DNA of 64,000 bases, taken from Diploptera punctata (lineage: Eukaryota; Arthropoda; Insecta; Blattodea; Blaberidae). The notes under the pieces are model-generated. The model did not search any database and had not been told where the DNA came from. It saw nothing but the letters and a program-made list of their open reading frames with translations. This document shows positions 1 to 9,239 of this stretch, piece by piece. Numbering within the stretch: the first letter of the stretch is position 1; each line of letters begins with the position of its first letter. The stretch spans positions 434,001 through 498,000 of the forward strand of contig JASPKZ010001601.1 of the NCBI GenBank assembly GCA_030220185.1, given 5' to 3'. The translations under genes and the position numbers were made by a program.

Positions 1-827
1 TCATTCTTGGTCTATCAACTGGGCGTTTTCCCTCTGGCTTTCCTACAAGAAGCTGCCATGCAAGTCTTTCATTCCCCATACGTGCAACATGTCCTGCCAT
101 CGCAGTCTACGAGACTTAACTGTTCTTATTATATCTAGCTTCCTATAAAGACCATGTAGTTCATTGTTATGTAGTCTTCTCCATTCATCTGTCTGTTCAT
201 CTCTCTTTGGCCCAAAAATTTTCCTGAGAACTTTATTCTCAAATACTTGTAATCTCCTTTCCTCCCTTAAAGTAAGAGTCCATGTTTCGCATCCATATAA
301 TATAACTGGTAGAATAATAGTTTTATATATTTTAAGTTTAACGTTTTTTGAAAGGAGTTGGGACATCAACAGTCTCTGCAATGCATAATAGCACGCATTT
401 CCAGAATTGAGCCTATGTTTGATTTCTTTGTGCATCTCATTCCTATTTGTGATTATTGTTCCTAGGTATTTGAATTCAGCCACTTCCTCAAAATTTCCCT
501 CATTTGTCATTAACTGTCCATTTCCATTATATAATGTATTTGTACGTGTGAACATATATTTAGTTTTATTGATATTTACTTACTTACTTACTCACTGGCA
601 CTATCAAACCCGTAGGTTCATGGCCGCACGGACATAAGCTCTCCATACATCCCTATCCTGAGCTAATGCTTTCCAATCATTCCCTGTATAATCTACTTCC
701 CTCAAATCATAGTTAATGTTGTTCTCCCACCTCATTCTTGGTCTACCAACTGGGCGTTTTCCCTCTGGCTTTCCTATTGATATTTACTTCCAGTCCTAAT
801 TCCTTAGTGTTACTCAATAGTGTGTGC
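1..827 (-). mobile_element. LINE-A non-LTR retrotransposon fragment (RT C-terminal region), cut by a nested insertion
   Basis: The minus strand encodes the end of a reverse transcriptase ORF, readable as about 170 codons from 555 to 43. Motifs shared with ten other copies here include EFKYLGTIITNRNEM, YGCETWTLTLREERR and KSRRLRW. The copy runs off the left edge of the window. Its upstream part continues at 776-827 after a nested insertion at 581-775. A reading-frame break follows the KSRRLRW motif, so it is a dead copy. In RTE/BovB-like elements this region lies after the RT palm, and its RRLRW-GHV-RM type motif is widespread in arthropod LINEs. Clade assignment is from recollection. Confidence 0.85.
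581..775 (-). mobile_element. 5'-truncated LINE-A tail nested in LINE-A, with TSD
   Basis: This insert of about 195 bp holds only the 3' end of LINE-A on the minus strand. It starts with the (TTAC)n complement of the TTAG/TAAG tail and ends abruptly in the GKPEGKRPVGRPRMRW coding region. The 13-bp sequence attgatatttact lies at 568-580 and again at 776-788. This is a target-site duplication as expected from target-primed reverse transcription. The host ORF reads through if the insert and one duplicate are removed. Confidence 0.88.
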
Positions 828-1020
828 TAATAAATTAAAATAACGTATTAGACGTAATAAAAAAATATTTTTGCAGTGTTATGATATAATTGTAATCCGA
901 TTTTGTTAATTGACAGAATTGATAATTACCTACTGAATCATTGATTATTTGTTTCTTCGTTGTGTTATAATATTGCGAATGGCAGAACATACGCATTCAT
1001 AACCGAGTGTTTATACAATG
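828..1020. other. AT-rich unannotated spacer
   Basis: I see no coding potential, RNA gene or recognisable repeat between the LINE-A fragment and the SINE6-like sequence. Confidence 0.5.
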
Positions 1021-1023
1021 ATT

Positions 1024-1345
1024 GCGACGTAAGTCTCAAGTGGTAGCGTGCCTTCCTCCTGACAAGCGGATCCGGGTTCGATATTCGACGGAACTGATCA
1101 CTTTAATGTAGAATTTTCAATCTCGAGTCTAGAAGGAAAGGTGGTGTAAAATTTTCAAACGTTAAATTGTTCAATAGAGAACCCCAAATCTCTCCGCAGT
1201 ACATTATGCTGAGAAGACATGTTATGGATTCATCCATCGGACAGGGACGTTAGGCCTGGAGGTCCAGTTGGAGTAGATATGTATCAGTAGCAGAATTCAC
1301 CTTCTCTTTTCTCTTCAGCGTCTTCCCCTACACAATACACACAAA
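1024..1345 (+). mobile_element. SINE6: tRNA-derived SINE-like sequence
   Basis: A tRNA-like head (AGTGGTAGCGTGCC, then CGGGTTCGATATTC, a Pol III B-box-like match) is followed by a non-tRNA body of about 250 bp containing several CpG and ending in an AC-rich stretch. The A box is degenerate. It is the only copy I found here, so family status is inferred from structure. A decayed tRNA pseudogene with chance flanks is the alternative. Confidence 0.5.
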
Positions 1346-1513
1346 CACTTAAACACAGTCTCATAATATACACTTCTTCTGTACACTTATCAAGTACATA
1401 TCAAATATGTAACGTGGTATGCTGAAATGGTGCGTAAAATTTAAAATAGACCCATTAACAGCAGCCTCTATTGACAGCGAAATCCGAAGCTCGAAATAGT
1501 ACATTACAAAGCA

Positions 1514-2446
1514 AGGTTGGGAAGTGCTTTTTACAGAATTGAGAAAAATTTTAATTTCCGAGATTCTGTAAAACACTTCACAAACGTGCGTTGTACATTA
1601 TTTTTTCCGCGATGGTGTTTTCAAAATAATAAATAATAGTAAAATAATAACATCTTTGTTGGAAATATTTGCGTTCATTATAAACAATTGACTAACGTTA
1701 ACAGTGTGGCCAATGTTTATTAGTTGCAACAACAGGAGGCCTTGAGAACAATTATTGATAACATGACCGCAAATACGTATTTCTTGTTTTATATTGTTTC
1801 AAATGTCCATTGCTGTGGTTTCGGGGTAGCGTGCTGCCTTGTCACACAGCGGTTCCGGGTTCGATCCCCGGTCGGGACAGTTTTTCTGGGTGAGGTTTGT
1901 ATCGGAGTTTTTCCTCACCTGTAAGACAAATGTCAGGAAAACTTTAAGGCCCAAACGGTCCCCGAAATCACATGGCCATCGCAATCATCATTCATATTAA
2001 TCTTAGGTTAAACTTAGGTTTAGGGACTCTCCTGGCGCACCATTATCATCATCGTCACCCATCATATCATCGGGACAACGTAGCCCCGCCTTCCAGGCGC
2101 CCCAACCTCAGAAGTGGGTTACAAGTACGCCATGCCAGGAGAGAAACCAGGAATGTCGAAACACAAACCTGGAGCATTTGAAAAAAAAATTGTTTCAAAT
2201 AAAGTTCAGTTCATTTAAAATGCAGTGATTTGTTTCGTATAATGTATATTAACACTACCTTTTGTATATACATTGTACGTAGTATACATAGAGGGCAGTG
2301 GTTTTACTTCCCACACGTGAGTGTAAACGTAATATTACAGTATAGTTATTTAGGTTGGCAACCCCGAAATGTAGGAAGTTGAACTTTCAATAATGGTCGC
2401 CATTGCTGGTAAGTACAACAAAACGCACTATCGCGGCAAAAAGTGT
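1514..2446 (+). mobile_element. Rep-B dispersed element (non-autonomous, probably DNA type), interrupted by SINE1
   Basis: This sequence recurs at 12,470-12,765, 26,600-27,040 and, inverted, 29,436-30,590. The core of about 450 bp is bounded by complementary motifs: left gcgcgatggtg-like (here ccgcgatggtg) and right cgcactatcgcg. This looks like imperfect terminal inverted repeats. An outer left block at 1514-1590 is itself a loose inverted repeat (aagtgctttttacag and ctgtaaaacactt). No protein is encoded. SINE1 sits inside at 1805-2188. Confidence 0.7.
1805..2188 (+). mobile_element. SINE1 with 12-bp target-site duplication
   Basis: The tRNA-like head carries an A-box-like TCGGGGTAGCGTGC and a B box GGTTCGATCCCC. 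The body contains the markers ACCTGTAAGACAAATGTCAG and GCGCCCCAACCTCAGAAGTG, and the copy ends in A9. The 12 bp attgtttcaaat occurs at 1793-1804 and 2189-2200. The same Rep-B position without the SINE is at 26,782-26,793, so the insertion is established by an internal empty site. Reverse-strand reading frames here are SINE artefacts, not genes. Confidence 0.9.
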
Positions 2447-2474
2447 AGTTAGTGCATAGGAACACACTTTTCTG

Positions 2475-2660
2475 CTGATTCTGGCCAGGATTTCAGAAAA
2501 GAAATTATGAAATTATTGCATTGCCATTGGTCCTTTACAAGTATACAAAGTTTCAACTCGATCCAATGATTTTAAGTGGTGAAAATCGTGTTGAAAGATT
2601 CCGTTACATGGATACAGGTCAAGCTAACATAATGCGTGAAAAATAAACTATAACTGATAT
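2475..2660 (-). mobile_element. Rep-E fragment (part of the composite element)
   Basis: This is an isolated copy of the Rep-E module, shown by ctggccaggatttcag, gtatacaaagtttcaa, gattccgttacat and tacaggtcaagcta in order. It lacks the tRNA-Tyr-like and Rep-D modules and has almost no GATA repeat. It may be a truncated composite element or evidence that Rep-E can move alone. Confidence 0.7.
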
Positions 2661-3068
2661 GTTTAACTGTCATTGGACTATCTTGGAAGTTGTAACTACA
2701 TTAGTGACGTGTGGTTTGTCAGATGTCTGTAGAGCAATCTCTCATTGTTGATGTTGCCAACTTGGCTGCAAGTAATTTACCGAGTAACAATGCAAGCATT
2801 AATTTTGTAATGTACTTATGCAATCTGTATTGTAATTACATTGGCAGGAGTCTCGGATAATAGAACGAAGCTCTCTAGTTCATACACAACGCACAGGGGG
2901 CTTTGTTCTCGTCTTTATGCCTTCATTGTCGAGAGGAACACAACTGAAACCTCACGCTTTTGCTGGAGGTGCTTAAAGCGCGATCTAGCTACTCAAATTT
3001 AATTTATGTATGGATTTACTCCACTTTTTCACACAAATGAATAATTGTAAAGCTATCTAAGGATGATG
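2661..3068. other. Unannotated spacer
   Basis: No ORF of note, RNA gene or repeat found elsewhere in the window was recognised. Confidence 0.45.
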
Positions 3069-3069
<1 letters not shown>

Positions 3070-3121
<52 letters not shown>

Positions 3122-3122
3122 T
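3070..3122. repeat. (ATA)n microsatellite
   Basis: About 17 uninterrupted ATA/AAT units lie directly upstream of a SINE1 copy. Confidence 0.95.
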
Positions 3123-3149
3123 TATTTGCATATAGATTTTTAATGATAA

Positions 3150-3413
3150 GTCCACCGCTGTGGTCTCGGGGTAGCGTGTTGCCTTGTCACGCAGCGGACC
3201 CGGGTTCGATCCCCGGTCGGGGCAGTTTTTCTGGGTGAGGTTTTTATCGGGGTTTTTCCTCACCTGTAAGACAAATGTCAGGAAAACTTTAAGGCCCAAA
3301 CGGTCACCGAAATCATATGGCCATCATCATCATCATCATCATCCTTCACCGGTGTGGTAAGCAACGGGAAGCTACCACACCTACAATTCCCTAGTAAAGC
3401 TGCAAAGCATAGA
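3150..3413 (+). mobile_element. SINE1, second 3' subtype
   Basis: The head is nearly identical to the 1805 copy, including GTCTCGGGGTAGCGTG and GGTTCGATCCCCGGTC. After an (ATC)n run the tail differs: tccttcaccggtgtgg, then gggaagctaccacacc. The same alternative tail appears at 31,355 and in the inverted copy at 50,388, so SINE1 has at least two 3' end types. Confidence 0.85.
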
Positions 3414-3539
3414 TGGATCATTGGATATAAAGAATGACAGAAGACAGATTCCTAAGAAAAAGTACTAGAATAGGTGGCACCTGGAGAATAATAAGAGGAC
3501 GGCCAAGAATAAAGTAGATTCAGAGTGTTATAAGCAGCA

Positions 3540-4100
3540 ATTATAGAACAAGTGTCAGATTTCTCTTACTTAGGAAGTGTATTTGCAGAGTATAAGAGTG
3601 ACATTGATTCAAAATTACAAAAATATAATAAAATGAATGGGGTAATACGAAGACATTTTGGTAAACAGATGAGGACAGAGACAAAACTAAGATTACATAA
3701 CATCACATCAAAAGCTGCTCTAAAATACGGAAGTGAAATTTGGATTTTAAATAAAAGAAACTCTCATAAACTTCAAGTAAGCCAAATGCGCTTCTTACGA
3801 TCATTGTTAGGAGTTAATAGACTGGATCACCAAAAGGAACACTATTATCAGAGGAAAACTTGGAGTAACAAGTTTAAATGAAGATATACAAAGATACCAA
3901 CAAGAATGGAAAAATCATCTGAGGAGAATGGCAAGAAATAGACTTCCAAAATTGGCATTTCAATATACCCCAACTGGACATAGGGACCAAGGAAGACCAA
4001 AACATCGGTGGAAAGATCAAGACCATCTTCGCTAGGTTTACCGTACAGGCCACATGGCCTAAAACGAATTTGTTCATGACGATGATGATGATGATGATGA
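3540..4100 (+). mobile_element. LINE-F RT C-terminal fragment
   Basis: The longest open stretch (3552-3881) encodes VSDFSYLGSVF, then LKYGSEIWILNKR and MRFLRSLLGV, the usual RT-thumb to C-terminal motifs. A frame change follows, after which 3880-4033 continues with KNHLRRMARNRLPK and HRDQGRPKHRWKDQ. The 3' end is a (GATGAT)n tail at 4080-4100. The first break is a frameshift near 3845. A second copy of the last 270 bp lies at 30,812-31,083. Confidence 0.82.
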
Positions 4101-4106
4101 GAAAAA

Positions 4107-4335
4107 AAATATGGCCATCACAATCATCATCATTCATTTTCGTCTTAGATTAAGCTTAGAATTAGGGACTCCCTTGGCGACCACAATCATTACGATCACC
4201 CATCATATCATCGGGGAAACGTAGCCCCGCCTTCCAGGCGCCCTAATCTCAGAAGTGGGTTACAATTACGCCAATGCCAGGAGAGAACACCAGGAATGTC
4301 CAAAAAAAAAGACAATCTGGGGCATTGGAAAAATA
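4107..4335 (+). mobile_element. SINE1 3' half
   Basis: It matches the body and tail of the 1805 copy (atggccatcacaatcat, agccccgccttccaggcgcc, tcagaagtgggttac) but lacks the tRNA-like head. The 5'-truncated copy directly follows the LINE-F tail. Confidence 0.8.
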
Positions 4336-4827
4336 ATAACATAAATGTTATATTTTATCCTAAAATAATCCTAATCGATTTACTTTCAATTAATCATCCT
4401 TTAAATGTAAAAAGGAAGTTAGGATACAAATATAATTGGATTTGTTCCGTAGTGAATAGAAGATAATGAGGACCCTCCAAGCTGAAGTAAGAAGTTTATT
4501 GGCTCCAGTCCTGCACCAAATTGATGGAGACAATTTAACAACTAATTATCCCACACTATCGATCCCATCATTAAAGTTTGTTTCTGATTTTCGAGCTAAC
4601 CACAACACCAACACAAACAAAACATCTCGGCTCCTCGCTGAGCTTCAACTTTCCCATCCTTGTTTGTTTTTATCACACTGCCCAGAGATTCCGTCTCTTT
4701 GGCCTATTTAATCAACTGTGCTCATATTTATTTTCCTATTACGAGTATTTGTGACAATTTGTAATGTTTTCGTCTTCTTTTTATTTATCTGAAACTTATG
4801 AACAACTTTCGTGATATTTCGTTTAGG
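4336..4827. other. Unannotated AT-rich spacer
   Basis: An 81-codon open frame at 4466-4711 has no recognisable motif and is treated as chance. Nothing else was recognised. Confidence 0.45.
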
Positions 4828-5515
4828 ATTTTTTTTTTTTGGGTGCGCACCATCTGGACCCATGCCTCCACCCCTTGGGATACCTCGGTCAAAGACCATA
4901 CTCCCAAGACCCAGCATCTTGTCCTCCCTATTTATTCGCGTCCACGTTCGAGGTTCTCGGCAATAAAACCAACACCTCAGGGAGAAGGTGTTGGAGTCGC
5001 AACTTCAGGGAAATTGCTGAGCTACATAGTACGTCAGGTCGCTCATTCCTGACGACCCCACAGTTGGTCCGCGGGCTCCTCAAGCCTAGCCGGGAGGATG
5101 CTATTGGAGATCCACCGACCGTTCCCCTGTTCTACCTCCAGGGACGCATCCTGCAGCCGTTGTGAGACCGGCTAGGGCTTGAAACCTCAAGCCCCGTAGT
5201 GTCAGACTTTAGTACATCCAGGTGCTCATTTCCTGGCGACCCCACAATTTGTCCACTAGCCCGTAGGCTTAGCCGGGAACCAGCACAGTTGCTTCCCTCT
5301 GCACTGATCCGAGCCGTGCCCTGGTCTGCCCCCAGGGACGTGTCATGTTGCAGTTGTGGTCCAGCACGGAGCTCGCAAGCTCCAACAGGTGAGCAATAGT
5401 ACGACAAGGCGCTCAACTCCTGCCGACCCCACTAATGGGTCACGAGTCCCTTGGACTTAGCCGGGAGGACTGTCTAGCAGATCCACCGACCTTTCCCCCA
5501 GTGGGTGCACATCAG
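4828..5515 (-). repeat. GC-rich degenerate tandem array of about 185-bp units
   Basis: Three diverged units start at about 5026, 5210 and 5397, each opening tagtac-n6-8-gctca and then tgacgaccccac or a close variant. Each also contains agccgggagga-like and, in units 1 and 3, agatccaccgacc blocks. The stretch is much richer in G+C and CpG than its surroundings. The left edge is a T11 run (4830-4841), which would be the poly(A) end of a minus-strand retroelement. I cannot assign a protein. It could be a repetitive UTR of a LINE or a decayed gene fragment. Confidence 0.6.
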
Positions 5516-5689
5516 TAGACTTTTATAACTATTACTTGACTATCAAGTACAAGCGTTCGTAGCTCGGCCAAGAACTAGGTGAGGATTGACGCGCCTTCCG
5601 CCAGAGTTACATGTACACGACGCGTCAGTCGAGTTGGATCTGTCGAGAATAAATATGTCTGGGCGCTTGTTTAGAGTAAAGTGTGTTGT

Positions 5690-6430
5690 CTCTTGGTGAC
5701 TATTTAACTCATGCCCCAAATGGGAGTCAATAACCAATCACGTTTCAATGATTTCTGTTTTACAACCAATCACAGTCGTGTTTCACCAAACGTTTATCAG
5801 TGTTATAATTACCATATTAAAGAAAGCTCCTCCTTTTAATATTCTCAACAGGTCTGACCATTATTTTGCAGCGACTGACGCTGCAAGAAATACGGCTACC
5901 AGATTGTATATATAGTGCATAGATGTCAACACATAGCGCTTGCAGGAGTTAAAATATAAAAACATTTGTAGCAATTCATTATACTACCAAAAAAAAAACC
6001 ACTGTTTGCACTTTCTTAAATGTAATTTTTCCCAGGTAATAATCCAGAAAAATATAATTGTCATATTTACATCATATGACATCAGAAATGAATTAATGCA
6101 CAGTTTGATGTGTTTAATTTTTTCTCCACTAGAGAGCATTCTTACAATATTGCGTTCCTTTGGCAATAAATAGTATGATCTGGTTGCAGTGATAAACAAA
6201 AGAAGCAGATGAGGCGTACCAATCATTTCTCATTTGTTTTCAAACATCGCCGTTTACATTAAATATATAAATATTTTAAAATAACTATAGTTAAATAATG
6301 ATTTGTGAATAAACAGCTTAATTTTATTCGTTAAATAGTCCTAACAAATACCACTCTTGATTTCCAAATTCTCTAGATAACTTCACTCCTCACTCCGTGA
6401 GTCGTGAATTTATCGATAATATCGCCTGTA
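5690..6430 (+). mobile_element. Rep-G dispersed element, full-length type
   Basis: The repeat of about 735 bp begins gactatttaactcatg and ends in a subterminal palindrome built from aattctctagata, cttcactc and cgtgagtcgtgaatttatcg. Other copies: 10,665-11,920, 20,230-20,945 (inverted), 23,840-24,545, 25,795-26,560 (inverted) and a fragment at 53,070-53,285. No protein is encoded. The palindromic end and lack of coding suggest a non-autonomous DNA transposon; the superfamily is unknown. Confidence 0.7.
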
Positions 6431-6544
6431 ATATAGTTTCATGTTTAATTTTATATTTGAGTTTTATGGCTTTAATGCACACACAAAACACATAAAGGAA
6501 AACCTTCTAATAATTAAATGAAGAAAGAAAAAATATCTTCTAAA

Positions 6545-6770
6545 ATGAAAACTTTAACAAAATTAATATCGGGTGTATGAACCATCAGCATCTATTACAG
6601 CCCTCAATCTGCGGGGCATTGATGCAATAAAATGTCTACTGTCACGTGGACTTTCGGCTAGAGCATCCCAGACGTCCTGAATTTGTGCCCATAAGCCATC
6701 TTTCGTTTTTCGTGCATTTGCAGGACAATTAGAGTTCATTATAAACAAACTTGTTAGAGGCTGTTGCTTT
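6545..6770 (-). pseudogene. Tc1-like transposase C-terminal remnant
   Basis: The minus strand from 6748 to 6563 encodes about 61 residues ending MPRRLRAVIDADGSYTRY then stop. In Tc1/mariner transposases the last residues typically read SMPRR-AVI-A-GG-T-Y, so this is the carboxy end of a DDE transposase after the catalytic domain. The catalytic triad and terminal inverted repeats were not found nearby, so it is a truncated relic. Confidence 0.72.
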
Positions 6771-6959
6771 TGCGCAGAACGTGTGCGCTTCAGTCTATTA
6801 AAATCAATACATTGACATCACCTAGAACAAACCCTGAATGTGGTAAAATAATTGTTACAATAACGACATTAACATTGATTTAGTTCAATTGTCAAAATAA
6901 AATGTATTTAATTCATGAAACATTTTAATACAAATATCACGAAAAAAACTACATAATTG

Positions 6960-7045
6960 AAGACGCGAACCTGCGACCTTCATTAACAGAAACAGTGACT
7001 TCATGCTTTACCGCTGAGCTAACAGGGCACGTAGGAGTATCTTCA
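6960..7045 (-). pseudogene. tRNA-like sequence (A and B boxes), tRNA pseudogene or SINE head
   Basis: Read on the minus strand it has TTAGCTCAGCGGTAAAGC (A box and D arm), an anticodon-arm-like region and CGCAGGTTCGCGTC (B box, T arm). The acceptor stem does not pair. No second copy is in the window, so a SINE family cannot be shown. Confidence 0.55.
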
Positions 7046-7745
7046 CTCAGTTGATGCCACATAACGCAGTAGCTCAGGGCCTGCACAATTATGACTAGTT
7101 TACTAGTGTGAACCCAGCGCTGTGTCGAGTAGGACTTAGAACAAATATGCGTTCAAGAGATGACTCTTTTTTTGCATAAGGATGTACATTAAAATCAAGA
7201 AATATAAGGTGAGTCAAAATATACAATCCATCAATAAATACGAGAATCCAATATTTTCACGCAACATATGGAAAATTAATGCCACGCATTTCATCAGAGT
7301 ATCGTATTCGAGAACTTCCATCATTTTCCCGCGCAAGTCAGTCGTACAGCATGAAGAGTATAAAAGCAATGCACAAATATATTACATGCATAATTAAATG
7401 TAATACAGATGAGGTGGAAGAAGATAAAAATGGAACATAAACCGACAAATAATTTTAGAAAAATAAAAATTTCAGGCTTAAAATAAAACAAGGATATTTT
7501 CAAAAAATTCAGCGAAATCCGACCGTTACAAGTGTAGTTTAACTGGAAGTGGAGATTTAAAAATCTTTCTAGCAGCCACTTGCTTTTATTTTCTCGCAAC
7601 GAAACACTCACGTAAAATTTGATAACTGAGTTCGTCAATCAGCAAAATGGGACCCTTAAGTTGGCAAAACTCTGGACTGGACTGGATAAGGCGAAGTCTA
7701 GCTTCACCCAGTGTGCCGTGTATGTTAGAACCCACTAGCGCTCTT
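7046..7745. other. Unannotated spacer
   Basis: Only short AT-rich open frames (up to 105 codons, minus strand) without motifs. No repeat shared with the rest of the window was noticed. Confidence 0.4.
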
Positions 7746-7894
7746 TGGCAGCAAAACTCAAATTTCTTGTGTCTGTTATTTGAATGTGGCGGACCGCAGT
7801 GAAAACGGAATCTTGTGTAACTGTTATTGTTATGTATATTGTATAATTATACACACATTTAAGTGTTTGTTTTTGTTCGTTTTCTTCTGATTTA

Positions 7895-7928
<34 letters not shown>

Positions 7929-8165
7929 CACTGGCACTATCGAACCCGTAGGTTCATGGCCGCGCGGACATAAGCTCTCCATACATCCATATCCTGAGCT
8001 AATGCCCTCCAATCATTCCCTGTATAATCCACTTCCCTCAAATCATAGTTAATGTTGTTCTCCCACCTCATTTCTTCTGATTTATTTAAAATATTAAATT
8101 AATTGAACCAACTGATGTGTCCAAAAGGATACATTACGAATTTAAGTGGGGTTAATCTGAAAGCT
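7746..8165 (+). mobile_element. Rep-H dispersed repeat carrying a LINE-A insertion
   Basis: The flanks of the LINE-A tail here (tggcggaccgcagtgaaaac on the left, ccaactgatgtgtccaaaag on the right) match, inverted and uninterrupted, at 38,480-38,690. That makes this a dispersed repeat of unknown class. No coding capacity was seen. Confidence 0.65.
7899..8070 (-). mobile_element. 5'-truncated LINE-A tail with 18-bp TSD
   Basis: The insert starts with (TTAC)n and covers the last codons of LINE-A (AAMNLRVR region). It is truncated at the same zone as the 581 copy. The 18 bp tttcttctgatttattta lies at 7881-7898 and 8071-8088. The pre-insertion state is visible in the inverted Rep-H copy near 38,530-38,560. 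Confidence 0.9.
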
Positions 8166-8700
8166 TAAATCGACACCAATTTTTGTTTTCTACGGATGAA
8201 ACTCGGTACATACGACTGAATTATGAAAAGACAGACATATTCCGTAAAATTAGCAAAATGCGATCAGATATTCGATTTGTTTCCGCAGTTTCTGCTTGAC
8301 GTCATTGTTTTACATCACATTCAGGAAATGCGCTTAAAATCTAAAATAATTACAGACACATTTGTATAAACAGAAAAAAGAGTTAAAACTGAGGTCTCTG
8401 AAACCACTTCATGCAGATATTTTAGTTGTCTGATGATTGCCAGACCACTAAAACGAAGTAGGTCATGGGCCTATCTGCTAATTCTAGCGTTATGAGCGTC
8501 TGTCTCTTGCGCGTTCGTTTCACTTACAAATGTCTTGTAAACAGCACACACAACTGCCTTTCCACGACAAAATATTGCGAAGATAACGCTGCAAATAAAT
8601 TAAAGCCTACACGGAAGTTATACATTTATTTAAGAAAGATTATATTGATATCATAACACAAAAAATCTTAACCCTTAAATTAAAAATGTAACTTTAAAAT
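8166..8700. other. Unannotated spacer
   Basis: No convincing gene or repeat. A 63-codon open frame at 8465-8656 shows no motif. Confidence 0.4.
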
Positions 8701-8702
8701 AA

Positions 8703-9125
8703 AACTTTGAGGAGCACACAACTAAAATTTTACAAAATTATGGCAGAGCCTGTCTTAACATGTGCAAGTGAAAATTGGACTCTTAACAGTTCAGACAGAA
8801 GGAAAATAGAAACTGCAGAAATGAAGTCGCTACGTTCAGTAGCAGGTGTGACAATTTTGGACAAAAAAAGAAGTGAGGATATTAGGAAGGACTTAAATAT
8901 TTTTAATTTAACAAATAGAATTGACAACATGAGAAACAACTGGTATGAACATGTCAAGAGAATGCCTACAGATAGAATCCCTCAGCTGTTATTAAAGTAC
9001 AAACCAATAGGACATAGAAATGTTGGACGCCCATTTACTAGATGGGAAGATTCATTAAATCCCACTTGATGTGAAAACAGGTCAAAAGGCCTAATTTCAT
9101 GAAGTAGAAGAAGAAGAAGAAGAAA
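8703..9125 (+). mobile_element. LINE-C RT C-terminal fragment with GAAGAA tail
   Basis: The 120-codon frame encodes QLKFYKIMAEPVLTC, ENWTLNSSDRRKIE and IGHRNVGRPFTRWED, ending at 9069. About 35 bp later a (GAA)n tail marks the 3' end. It is 5'-truncated after the RT core. It lies immediately before a longer, related RT copy in the same orientation. Confidence 0.85.
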
Positions 9126-9239
9126 ATGTACCCTAGAAGATGTATCAATTGGTTTCATTAATTTAATCATTTGAATAAAAACATATGAAAACCAATGAGA
9201 AGAGATTGTTTTTTTTTTCGTTTTTTTTTCACAATTTAC

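Noticed and set aside
3057..3299. Frame ending in poly-tyrosine, minus strand
   Set aside because: Translation of an (ATA)n microsatellite plus SINE1 antisense. The same peptide recurs wherever SINE1 lies.
5199..5399. Cysteine/serine-rich 66-codon frame
   Set aside because: Falls within the degenerate tandem array. The frame is not conserved between units.
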